A stretch of DNA of 42,202 nt from positions 1 through 42,202 of the forward strand of contig CALKWO010000125.1 of NCBI GenBank assembly GCA_938003875.1, given 5' to 3'. Shown in pieces: positions 8,031 to 16,589 of this stretch (the stretch's first letter is position 1; every line of letters begins with the position of its first letter). Below the pieces are notes generated by a model. It was not told the DNA's origin. It did not search any database and worked only from the letters and a program-made list of their open reading frames with translations. Source of the stretch: an uncultured bacterium. GTDB taxonomy: Bacteria; Planctomycetota; Uabimicrobiia; Uabimicrobiales; JABWCH01. The position numbers were made by a program, and so were the translations under genes.

Positions 8031-10106
8031 ATGAAATCTCTTGTTCTTGCAGAAAAGCCAAGCGTTGCCAAAGAACTGGCACGCGTTTTGGGCTGTTCAC
8101 AAAAAAATAAAAGCTATTCCGAAGGTTCTCAGTACATTGTAACCTGGGCATTAGGCCATCTGGTAACACTCGCCGAGCCTGAAGATTATGACAAAAAATA
8201 CAAAGAGTGGAAAATGGAAGACCTGCCTATGTTGCCTGAAAAAATGAAGCTCAAAGTGATACGAGAAACGTCTCATCAATTCCATGCAGTAACAAAACTC
8301 ATGGAGCGATCCGATATCGGGGAGTTCATCATTGCTACGGATGCAGGCAGAGAAGGCGAACTCGTGGCTCGCTGGATTTTGAAACTAGGGAAATGGCATA
8401 AACCCATCAAAAGACTCTGGATTTCCTCCCAGACAGACAAAGCCATCAAAGAAGGTTTTGCCAATCTAAAGCCTGGCGTGATGTACGAAAATCTTTATCA
8501 TGCAGCCGTTTGCCGCTCTGAAGCCGATTGGCTCATTGGAATCAATACGACCCGCGCTCTTACCTGCAAATTCAATGCCCAACTGACTGCTGGAAGGGTA
8601 CAGACACCGACTCTGGCTATGGTCGTAGCACGAGAGCAGAAAATCAAGGAATTCAAACCGTCAGACTTCTGGACGCTCAAAGCAGATTTTGGCGGATATT
8701 ATGGGCATTGGCGAGACAAAAATAACAATAATGGCAGAATATTCCAGCAAGAAAGAGCACAGGAAATCCTGGCTAAGGTGCAGGGAGGCGAAGGGATCAT
8801 AGAAGAAATACGCAGAGAGAATAAAAGCGAACAGCCTCCTCTGGCTTATGATCTTACAGAATTGCAGCGAGATGCCAACCATCGCTATTCTTTCTCTGCC
8901 CAAAAAACGCTTTCTGTTTTACAAGGACTCTATGAAAGACACAAAGTCGTCACCTATCCTAGAACAGATTCCAGATATATCACGAGCGACATTGTCCCGA
9001 CCTTAGCCCAAAGGCTCCAGAGCATGGCAACAGGGCCATACCAAAAGTGGGCACAGGAAATTCTGGCAAATCCCATAAAACCAGGCAAACGATTTGTAGA
9101 CGATAGCAAGGTAAGCGATCACCATGCTATTATCCCAACCGAACAAAGGCTCAACCTGGACGACTTCGATTCAGAAGAGCGCAAACTCTATGACCTGATT
9201 GCCAAACGTTTTCTCACGGTACTCTTCCCTCCCTACCGCTATGAAAAAACAACCATAAAGACCATAGTCAATGGCGAGGCATTTTATTCTAATGGCAAAG
9301 TCATCCTGGATTTAGGCTGGCGCAATATTACAATGTACGCATCCCAGGAAAAAGGAGATGAAGAAAGTTTACCAGAGCAAACTTTGCAGCAACAAGAGAA
9401 AGGTCTGCATAAAAAAGTAATAAAATGTCAGCTTGAAAAGGGAAAAACTTCGCCGCCTCCCCGCTATACAGAGGCATCTCTTCTCACAGATATGGAAAGT
9501 GCGGGTAAATTTATCGAAGATGAAGACTTGCGCGAATCCATCAAACAAGGCGGTCTGGGTACGCCAGCCACAAGAGCAGAGATCATAGAAAAGCTCCTTG
9601 CTTATAGTTATATGGAACGAAAAGGAAAAGAACTCTGCCCCACATCCAAAGGTACACAGCTTATATCTCTTGTGCCTCCTGAACTCAAGTCAGCAGAGCT
9701 TACGGCACGATGGGAACAAAGGCTAAGCAATATCGCCAAAGGAAAAGAAAGCGATAAAAAATTTATGGATGATATCCGTGCCAATGCAAAGGTCTTGATC
9801 CATTCCGTCAGAGAGGATGAATCCACCTATCACGCTGATAACATCACAAAACACAAGTGCCCTACCTGCGGCAAGTTCATGCTCCTTGTCAATGGCAAAA
9901 AAGGAAAAGACCTCCTATGCCAGGATCGCACCTGTGGTTTCCGAAAACCAGAAAAAGAGCCAGAATTCGGAGGCAGAATCTCCCCCGCAGAAGCTCGCTA
10001 TAACAAAATGCTCGTTCAAAAATACAGCGATCACGCTAAGGCAGTAACAAACGTTGGTGATCTTCTCCGAGAAGCATTAGCAAAAAAAGACAAAGATAAG
10101 AAATAA
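8031..10106 (+). CDS. topB: DNA topoisomerase III (type IA)
   Basis: 691 residues. Relaxes and decatenates DNA through a transient 5' phosphotyrosine single-strand break. The Toprim domain starts SLVLAEKPSVAKELARVLG and has the metal-binding ATDAGREGE motif (D104 to E110). The catalytic tyrosine is Tyr309 in VTYPRTDSRYI. Later type IA signatures (LPTEQRL-like IIPTEQRL, GLGTPATRAEIIE) are intact. The C-terminus has one zinc-ribbon-like module, CPTCGKF then CQDRTCGF, followed by a Lys-rich tail. This fits the TopB rather than TopA class. Nothing is truncated. Confidence 0.95.
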   Translation: MKSLVLAEKPSVAKELARVLGCSQKNKSYSEGSQYIVTWALGHLVTLAEPEDYDKKYKEWKMEDLPMLPEKMKLKVIRETSHQFHAVTKLMERSDIGEFIIATDAGREGELVARWILKLGKWHKPIKRLWISSQTDKAIKEGFANLKPGVMYENLYHAAVCRSEADWLIGINTTRALTCKFNAQLTAGRVQTPTLAMVVAREQKIKEFKPSDFWTLKADFGGYYGHWRDKNNNNGRIFQQERAQEILAKVQGGEGIIEEIRRENKSEQPPLAYDLTELQRDANHRYSFSAQKTLSVLQGLYERHKVVTYPRTDSRYITSDIVPTLAQRLQSMATGPYQKWAQEILANPIKPGKRFVDDSKVSDHHAIIPTEQRLNLDDFDSEERKLYDLIAKRFLTVLFPPYRYEKTTIKTIVNGEAFYSNGKVILDLGWRNITMYASQEKGDEESLPEQTLQQQEKGLHKKVIKCQLEKGKTSPPPRYTEASLLTDMESAGKFIEDEDLRESIKQGGLGTPATRAEIIEKLLAYSYMERKGKELCPTSKGTQLISLVPPELKSAELTARWEQRLSNIAKGKESDKKFMDDIRANAKVLIHSVREDESTYHADNITKHKCPTCGKFMLLVNGKKGKDLLCQDRTCGFRKPEKEPEFGGRISPAEARYNKMLVQKYSDHAKAVTNVGDLLREALAKKDKDKK

Positions 10107-10120
10107 ACGAAAGGAATTTT

Positions 10121-10366
10121 ATGGAAGAAACTCTCTTAGAAAGAATTACAACTGATAGCAAAATAATGGCTGGAAAACCTGTCATCAAAGGGACTCGATT
10201 AACCGTAGAATACATTCTAAATCTATTTGCTCATGGAATGAAGCCAGAAGAGATTATAGCAGAATATGAAGGCATTACACATCATGATCTATATGCCTGT
10301 TTATTATTTGCATCTAAAACACTAGAAAATATGGCATTTATGCCTCTTGCTATGGAGAAAGTATAA
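10121..10366 (+). CDS. DUF433 family antitoxin-like protein
   Basis: 81 residues. The pattern ITTDSKIMAGKPVIKGTRLTVEYIL and HGMKPEEIIAEYEGIT is the core of DUF433, a helix-turn-helix-like family commonly found as the antitoxin or regulator beside DUF5615 genes. The stop codon overlaps the next start by one base (TAATG), so the two are translationally coupled. AAAGGAATTTT gives a ribosome binding site. It would neutralise and probably autoregulate its partner; this function is inferred from family context. Confidence 0.85.
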   Translation: MEETLLERITTDSKIMAGKPVIKGTRLTVEYILNLFAHGMKPEEIIAEYEGITHHDLYACLLFASKTLENMAFMPLAMEKV

Positions 10367-10716
10367 TGCGATTTTTAGTGGATGAATGTGCTGGAACTTC
10401 TCTTGCTACATGGCTGAGAGAAAATAATCATGAGGTATTTTCTGTTTATGAACAGTCTCGTGGAATAACAGATGATGAGGTTATTTTTAAAGCCTATTCA
10501 GAAAATTGGATACTCATTACAGCCGATAAAGATTTTGGAGAAAAGGTATATAGAGAAAAGCATCTGCATAGAGGTCTAATTTTATTAAGATTACAAGATG
10601 AACGCAGTTTTCAAAAAATTCGATGTATAAAAAGACTATTAGAAAATTATGCCAATTATTTGCATGATAATTTTGTTGTGGTTACAGAAAAACAAATCCG
10701 TTTTGCGAAGATATAG
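10366..10716 (+). CDS. DUF5615 PIN-like toxin candidate
   Basis: 116 residues. Starts MRFLVDECAG, with the two acidic residues typical of the first PIN-like metal site, and has TADKDFGEKV near residue 55, the second acidic cluster. These match the DUF5615 PIN-like nuclease family. The start overlaps the DUF433 stop. The pair looks like a small toxin-antitoxin module inserted after topB. It is full length, with no sign of decay. Target RNA unknown. Confidence 0.83.
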   Translation: MRFLVDECAGTSLATWLRENNHEVFSVYEQSRGITDDEVIFKAYSENWILITADKDFGEKVYREKHLHRGLILLRLQDERSFQKIRCIKRLLENYANYLHDNFVVVTEKQIRFAKI

Positions 10717-10770
10717 CAAAAACATATAATAGTCAGGAACAGCCCCTTGAAATAAACCATTTCTCAGGCT

Positions 10771-13110
10771 ATGGAACAGGTCAAAAAAATGAAAAAAAGA
10801 AAAGTTTTCTCGTTTATCAAACGCTCAGGAATTGCTTTACTCTGTTTTTTGGTTTTGTGCTATGCAGGCTTGCATATCATGAATTTCCTTTTTCCCTTTC
10901 CCTCTTCCCTTTTGGAAAATAACACCTGTTCCCAGGAAATAGAAGACTTCGAGGGAAAAAAAATAATGCAGTTCCTGGACGATCAAGACCAATGGAATTT
11001 TCCCATCACCTTAGAGGATGTAAGCCCATTTTTTCTCCAAGCCATTGTCAGTGCCGAAGACAAAAATTTCTATACCCATTGCGGAATAGATTTTTTTGCC
11101 ATTCTAAGAGCCTGTTGGGGCAATGTCAGTAAGAAACGCATTCTCTCTGGTGCTTCTACCATCACGATGCAGGTAGTTCGCCTGCTGATCCCTCGTCCCA
11201 GAGTCTTGAGTTCCAAAATCATAGAAAGTTTCCAGGCATGGCAGATAGAGCAAAGGCTGAGCAAAAACAAAATTTTAGAAATCTATATCAATCTCACACC
11301 CTATGGTGGAAATACCACAGGCGTAGAAGCAGCGTCCAGAAAATACTTCGATAAAAGTGCCAGAGACCTTTCTCTGGCAGAAGCTTCCCTTCTTGCAGGG
11401 CTTCCTCAATCTCCCAGTGCCTATCGCCCAGACCGTCGGCTGGCAAAAGCAATGAAAAGACGAGACTATGTCTTACGCCGCATGATGGAAGAAGGCAATA
11501 TACCAAAAGAGCGACAAAAAGAAACCGCTATGCAAATTCCTTCCATAAAAAGCTTTTCCCGATCCTTTGAAGCAGTGCATTTCTGCTATGCTATCCGAAA
11601 AGAACTTCCCAAGACCCGTCGGGTGCGAACCACACTGGATTTGCGTATCCAGGGGATAGCAAGGCAGGCATTGCAGGAAAAGCTCAGACAATATCCCAAT
11701 AAAGAAATCGAAAATGGAGCGATTGTCGTATTGGAAAACGCCACAGGAGAAGTCCGTGCCCTGGTTGGCTCTCACGATTTTTTCGCCATAGAAGACCAGG
11801 GGCAGATCAACGGTGCCAGCATCTTAAGATCCCCTGGCTCTCTTCTGAAGCCTTTTGTCTATGCCCTTGCCATCGAAAAAGGATACATAACACCAGGCTC
11901 TGTTCTTATGGATATTCCCCTTCTTTTTAGCGACTATCGCCCCTGGAACTACGATAAAAACTTTCGAGGCGCAGTATCGGCAAGCTCTGCGCTGAGCCAG
12001 TCACTCAATATTCCTGCCGTTCTTTTACAAAAAGAATGCGGTACTCTCCCTCTATTGAATTTCCTGCGATCTATAGGCTTCGCGTCTTTGCAAAAAAGCG
12101 CACAGCATTATGGCCTTTCTCTTTCCTTAGGAGGATGTGAGGTTTCTTTATTAGAGGCAATGCAAGCCTATAGCACAATGGCAAGATTAGGCAGTGCCGT
12201 ACCTCTTGCCTTTTATAAGAAAGAAAAACCTGGAGAATCCACTCAGATCATTTCCCCTGACTCTGCCTATCTTGTGAACGAGATGCTCAAAGAACCTGGT
12301 GCTTTAAAGGCCAATGAAATATATTTCCCTTCCAATGCCCCCTTATTTTCGTGGAAAACAGGAACTTCCAGCAGAAACAAAGATGCCTGGGCCGTTGTCT
12401 ACAATCCTGTATACACAATCGGAGTCTGGATGGGAAATTTTGATGCCAGAAGCTCCGCCAGCCTCGTAGGCACAAAATCTTCCGCAGACGTTGCCTGCCA
12501 GATCTTTTTTGAATTGATGAGATCCCAGAAGGCAACATGGTATGAACGCCCTTCCACACTGAAAACAAGACGTATCTGCTCTGTCAGTGGAGGCTTACCT
12601 ATACCAGAGATCTGCAAAGAAACCATAGAAGATATGTATATTCCTGGTAAGTCTCAAGAACGGCTCTGCCATGTCCATGCCAAAACACAAATAGACAGCT
12701 CTACAGGCTATGTCCTATGCCCTTTCTGCCTAAATCCCCATGCTCGCTCCAAAATAGTAGAAAAATGGCCACCCGATGTGCATGAATGGCTCAAACAAAG
12801 AGGCAACCTGAACCTATTGCCCGAACACAATCCCCTGTGCAAGAACCGCCCAGCCCAAGAAACCCTTACCATCCATAGCCCTAAAAACAATGCAAAGTAT
12901 ATTCTAAAAACGCCCCAGGAACAGCAGCATATATTCTTAGAAGCAAAATGCACTTCTTCTAAAAAGCTTTACTGGTTCGTGGATAGCGTATTTTTTCAGG
13001 AAGGAGATTCTGGAACAAAAATTCTCTATACCCTGAACAAAGGAGAACACCATTTCCTCTGTGTAGACGAACAAGGAAACAAAAATTCTGTTACGATTTA
13101 TGTGGAGTAA
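10771..13110 (+). CDS. pbpC: Penicillin-binding protein 1C (bifunctional peptidoglycan synthase)
   Basis: 779 residues. A membrane anchor at about 19-40 is followed by a GT51 transglycosylase domain with catalytic Glu96 in SAEDKNFYTH and later SGASTITMQ and KILEIYIN motifs. The transpeptidase domain has S357-L-L-K360 as the active-site SxxK, S411-L-N413 as SxN and K529-T-G-T532 as KTG. The C-terminal region, with scattered cysteines, fits the PBP1C extension. It polymerises glycan strands and may cross-link them on the outer face of the inner membrane. An in-frame ATG at 10789 with AACAGG 8 nt before it may be the true start, because 10771 has no well-spaced ribosome binding site. Confidence 0.93.
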   Translation: MEQVKKMKKRKVFSFIKRSGIALLCFLVLCYAGLHIMNFLFPFPSSLLENNTCSQEIEDFEGKKIMQFLDDQDQWNFPITLEDVSPFFLQAIVSAEDKNFYTHCGIDFFAILRACWGNVSKKRILSGASTITMQVVRLLIPRPRVLSSKIIESFQAWQIEQRLSKNKILEIYINLTPYGGNTTGVEAASRKYFDKSARDLSLAEASLLAGLPQSPSAYRPDRRLAKAMKRRDYVLRRMMEEGNIPKERQKETAMQIPSIKSFSRSFEAVHFCYAIRKELPKTRRVRTTLDLRIQGIARQALQEKLRQYPNKEIENGAIVVLENATGEVRALVGSHDFFAIEDQGQINGASILRSPGSLLKPFVYALAIEKGYITPGSVLMDIPLLFSDYRPWNYDKNFRGAVSASSALSQSLNIPAVLLQKECGTLPLLNFLRSIGFASLQKSAQHYGLSLSLGGCEVSLLEAMQAYSTMARLGSAVPLAFYKKEKPGESTQIISPDSAYLVNEMLKEPGALKANEIYFPSNAPLFSWKTGTSSRNKDAWAVVYNPVYTIGVWMGNFDARSSASLVGTKSSADVACQIFFELMRSQKATWYERPSTLKTRRICSVSGGLPIPEICKETIEDMYIPGKSQERLCHVHAKTQIDSSTGYVLCPFCLNPHARSKIVEKWPPDVHEWLKQRGNLNLLPEHNPLCKNRPAQETLTIHSPKNNAKYILKTPQEQQHIFLEAKCTSSKKLYWFVDSVFFQEGDSGTKILYTLNKGEHHFLCVDEQGNKNSVTIYVE

Positions 13111-13190
13111 AAATTTCTTGAAGGAATCTTTGTAGTTTATTATCATGGGCTGATAGTTTGACAATGTTAAATCCAAAATTAAAGAAAAGA

Positions 13191-13285
13191 GAACCACAGA
13201 TGAACACAGATAAACACGGATAAAAAAATAAAATAATGCTTGATTTTAGAAATTATCAGTGTCCATCCGTGTCCATCTGTGGTTC
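13191..13285. repeat. Intergenic inverted repeat (ACCACAGATG type)
   Basis: The left arm (13191-13221) starts GAACCACAGATGAACACAG and continues to CACGGAT. The right arm (13261-13285) is its imperfect reverse complement ending CATCTGTGGTTC. The outer 12 bp match exactly. The left arm can be read as MNTDKHG then stop. This motif type is common in intergenic DNA of unrelated bacteria, often near small GxxExxY-type genes, though none is visible here. It fills most of the 290-bp gap between pbpC and the next gene; nothing else was seen there. Confidence 0.6.
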
Positions 13286-13400
13286 AATAAATCTTTAAAT
13301 TTATATAACCTATTGGGAGACAAGAATCCGAATTTAACATTGCCAAGATAGAAAAATATCCATAAACCCATTTTTATAACTTCTTGGAAGAAAAAATCTC

Positions 13401-15446
13401 ATGTCCAAAATACATAGTGCAATTAGAAAAGGGAAAGAGATTATCGTAAAGCTGGACTATTTGCCTGAAAGAGAAGGAGAGAAGGCGAGTTTATATCTTT
13501 TGGGAAAAGAAAACCAGACAGTGAACAAACTTTTGCGCAGTTCAGGAAAAGGAATGAGCCTGGTTTTCCCTTTTTTCAATGAAGAGGAAGCCAGCCTTTT
13601 TGTAAAAGCATGTTTGCAAGGAACAACAAAACAAACGCCTGCTGTGCTGATTATGGATAGAGAAAACCCAAAGACACTCTTTTCCTTTATGATCAAGTCC
13701 ATGCTACTTCCTGCGGCAATTGTTCTTTTTGCAGCTTTTCTTCTGAAGCTTTGCTTTTCTCAGGAGCCTATGGTTTCCTTCAGAAATGTAAAAGCGTTTT
13801 TTGCAACCCATGATTCTATTTGGGTACAGGGAGAAGTCGTTTTCTCAGATAGGCTTCTGGATAAGGACAAGGAAAACATTACAAATGATTTGAAAATAAA
13901 GCTGAAAAAAGAAGGAAAGGAACAGGCAGAAAGCACCATAAAAGAGCAAATTTTCTATGCCAAATTTCCTTGCGATCAGGATGCTTCGGCGTATTCCCTG
14001 GATCTTTTATACAAAAATTCTGTTTTGCACCAGGAAAAAGTGAATTATGATCCCCTTTATCCTATTGTTGTAATCAAAAACACAAGATGGGATGGAAGGT
14101 ATCTTGTCGTCTCACTTGTGCAATTAAACCAAAGCGAACAGAGCATAGATATGCTCCTCTTGTCTAAGTCTCCCGATTCTCCTAAAGAAACATGGGTTGC
14201 CAGTGAAATCTATAATAAGAAAAACACTATGAGGCTTGGCCCTATACAGAGCTATTCTCCAACATATAGCCTGCTTATCAAAACAGCCCAGCATATCATA
14301 GCCCAAAAGGAAATCCCTTATTCCATACCTGTTGGGCAGATTTTTCAGGTATATGCTTTTGAGCTTAGCAGCATTTTGGTAGAAGGTTCATGGGATGGCC
14401 CGCAAGGGACTCAAGTTTACCTGGAAATTTTAGACAAGCTTACCAATTCTGCGACACAAAAAGTGTTGGTAGAAAGAAATTTTTCCCAAAAGCTTGCTGT
14501 TTCTCCTTTTCAATCAGAGTATATTGTTCAGTTGAAATACGGAGAAGAAATTCTATCGACATTGCCTGTAATCACTTCAGAGGCAATCAAAGAGTATTTT
14601 TTGGCACTGAGGCAAATGCCCGCATTTCTTAAGGCATTGAATAATACTTCTTTTTCCAAAGAAAATTTTTCCAGAATAGAAAGAATCCAAAAAAATAGCA
14701 AAGACTATAGCGAGCTTTTTTCTGATTTTTCTAAAAAATGGCAAGACGAACAAGAAAAAAATAAAGCACTCATGCTAAAAGAATTTTATACAAATCTTGG
14801 CACTCTCTGCGGATGGATATTAGAAGAAAAAGACTCTCAAGAATGGATTTCCTGTATTGTGGAAAAAAAGTACTGGAGTTTAATCACTTTGTTGGATACA
14901 ATGACAAAAGTTATATGCCATTTCCACCCAGCCCAGAAAGAAACGAATTTTTTCCCTGCATTTGCTCAGTCAATAAAAAAAAGAGAACAAGAAATCCAAT
15001 ACAAAAGCTGGGAGGAAAGTGTCTATACTTTTACCAGAGAAGGCAAAATCTCCCTGGCAATCAATACCTGTGATACAGCGTTGAAGGAGTTTCCCGATGC
15101 CTGGATATTCCTGCTCGCTCGCTATAATCTCTATCGCATGGAGTACCATCGCCTCTATCTGGAAACTTATGAACACAAGGCACAAGAAGACGAAGCAAAG
15201 CTTCTTTCTTTATGGCGCAAGATGTTCGATGATCTATACAGAAACAACCATAAAGCAAAAGCCTATATCTTAGGATCACAGCTCATGACCCTAGAGGGAG
15301 AATCCAAATCTCTGGAGCATAAAATCGTCTCTCTTAACCAAAGCGTTTCGCTAAAAGAAAAGATTGAGACTTTGTTAGAAATGCAAAAATTTCAGTTTCC
15401 TTTTATACTAAAAAAACATTTTCATTATGGGGAGGAAGAAAAATGA
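13401..15446 (+). CDS. Unknown single-pass membrane protein
   Basis: 681 residues; I do not recognise a family. Residues 1-100 are soluble and basic, residues about 101-118 (MLLPAAIVLFAAFLLKLC) form one membrane segment, and the remaining 560 residues would lie on the other side. The middle part is beta-rich. The last 200 residues are helical and charged, with a TPR-like stretch (ISLAINTCDTALKEFPDAW). There is no signal peptide. The stop codon overlaps the next start by four bases (ATGA), so translation of the tiny secreted protein is coupled to it. A role in the envelope is likely from topology only. Confidence 0.8.
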   Translation: MSKIHSAIRKGKEIIVKLDYLPEREGEKASLYLLGKENQTVNKLLRSSGKGMSLVFPFFNEEEASLFVKACLQGTTKQTPAVLIMDRENPKTLFSFMIKSMLLPAAIVLFAAFLLKLCFSQEPMVSFRNVKAFFATHDSIWVQGEVVFSDRLLDKDKENITNDLKIKLKKEGKEQAESTIKEQIFYAKFPCDQDASAYSLDLLYKNSVLHQEKVNYDPLYPIVVIKNTRWDGRYLVVSLVQLNQSEQSIDMLLLSKSPDSPKETWVASEIYNKKNTMRLGPIQSYSPTYSLLIKTAQHIIAQKEIPYSIPVGQIFQVYAFELSSILVEGSWDGPQGTQVYLEILDKLTNSATQKVLVERNFSQKLAVSPFQSEYIVQLKYGEEILSTLPVITSEAIKEYFLALRQMPAFLKALNNTSFSKENFSRIERIQKNSKDYSELFSDFSKKWQDEQEKNKALMLKEFYTNLGTLCGWILEEKDSQEWISCIVEKKYWSLITLLDTMTKVICHFHPAQKETNFFPAFAQSIKKREQEIQYKSWEESVYTFTREGKISLAINTCDTALKEFPDAWIFLLARYNLYRMEYHRLYLETYEHKAQEDEAKLLSLWRKMFDDLYRNNHKAKAYILGSQLMTLEGESKSLEHKIVSLNQSVSLKEKIETLLEMQKFQFPFILKKHFHYGEEEK

Positions 15447-15637
15447 TGAAAAAACTTTTTTTAAGCATTCTATGCCTTTCCTGCCTTTTGCAGGCTGTTC
15501 CTTTTACGGATAAAAATGGAGAGGAAGAATCTGGCCCTGATCTAGTTTTTATCTCAAAACCAACAGAATTTTTATGCAAAGACCTGGAAAACCGCTTTGA
15601 GGAAATCATTACAGACTGGGAAGCAAAAAAATTATAG
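15443..15637 (+). CDS. Small secreted protein
   Basis: 64 residues. MMKKLFLSILCLSCLLQA is a clear signal peptide, with cleavage likely near residue 18-20. The mature part of about 45 residues is acidic, with one cysteine (FLCKDLENRF). The start overlaps the stop of the upstream gene, and GGAGGAAGAAAA is an excellent ribosome binding site, which supports a real gene despite its size. The rhomboid protease gene begins 21 bp downstream. No family recognised. Confidence 0.65.
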   Translation: MMKKLFLSILCLSCLLQAVPFTDKNGEEESGPDLVFISKPTEFLCKDLENRFEEIITDWEAKKL

Positions 15638-15658
15638 AAGGGATCGCAGAGAGATATT

Positions 15659-16495
15659 ATGAGGTACTACGGAAATTACGACCAAAGCTCATCCAGTATG
15701 TACTGGACACCTGGGGTAAAATTTTTGATTATGGCAAATGCCATAACTTTTGCAGTACAAATATTGTGCTATGTTGTCGAGAACCATAGTTCATCAAGAG
15801 CCTATACTTATTTCATGCAATATTTTGCATTAGATACACATATGGTGACTTCAAAATTTTGGTTCTGGCAGCTTCTTACCTATGCTTTTCTACACAGTGT
15901 TGGTGATATTTTCCATATTTTTTTCAACCTCCTGAGCCTATTTTTCTTTGGACATTGTGTAGAAAGCTACTATGGAACCAAAAAATTCCTAATTTTTTAT
16001 GCACTGTGCGCCATTTTCGCTGGTCTTTTTTATCTGGCCTTACAGTTTTTTTATCCAGGCAGAACCATGATGCTAGGTGCCTCAGGAGCCATTATGGGTG
16101 TTTTGGTCTTTAGTGCCTGTGTTATGCCAGACAGCACAGTATTGTTTTATTTTATCTTTCCAATGAAGATGAGAACCCTTGTCTGGATCCTTGTTGGATT
16201 GGATGTATATATGGTTCTTATTCCAAGAGGAGGAGTTGCTGCCAGTGCCCATCTAGGGGGAGCACTCTTTGGCTACCTTTCCTATCGCTATTCTGCCAAG
16301 ATTTCTGCTTATTACTATCGCTGGAAAAGAAATCTAGCAATAGAATACCAAAAAGAGCAAGAAAAAACTTACGCTAATATACGCGAAGATGTAGATAAAA
16401 TTCTCGACAAAATACAGCAAAATGGTATACAAAGCCTCACTCCACAGGAAAAAGAATTTCTACAAAACGCCAGCAAAAAGTATCAAAAAAAATAA
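15659..16495 (+). CDS. Rhomboid-family intramembrane serine protease
   Basis: 278 residues. Six membrane segments span about residues 20-220. The catalytic serine is Ser142 in GASGAIMG and its partner is His198 in ASAHLGG. The loop HSVGDIFHIFFNLLSLFFFG has the His and Asn that form the oxyanion side of the active site. Rhomboids cleave single-pass membrane proteins within the bilayer. The last 60 residues form a charged cytoplasmic tail ending SLTPQEKEFLQNASKKYQ, a tail seen in many such bacterial rhomboids. The two membrane or secreted proteins encoded just upstream are possible partners, but that is inference. Confidence 0.92.
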   Translation: MRYYGNYDQSSSSMYWTPGVKFLIMANAITFAVQILCYVVENHSSSRAYTYFMQYFALDTHMVTSKFWFWQLLTYAFLHSVGDIFHIFFNLLSLFFFGHCVESYYGTKKFLIFYALCAIFAGLFYLALQFFYPGRTMMLGASGAIMGVLVFSACVMPDSTVLFYFIFPMKMRTLVWILVGLDVYMVLIPRGGVAASAHLGGALFGYLSYRYSAKISAYYYRWKRNLAIEYQKEQEKTYANIREDVDKILDKIQQNGIQSLTPQEKEFLQNASKKYQKK

Positions 16496-16589
16496 TAAAA
16501 TATCATGAAAAGATATATTTGTATATGAACATTCACAGAATAGGCAGAAAGAATCAATATGCCAGCAATAAAAAAAACTGAGACTTTAA

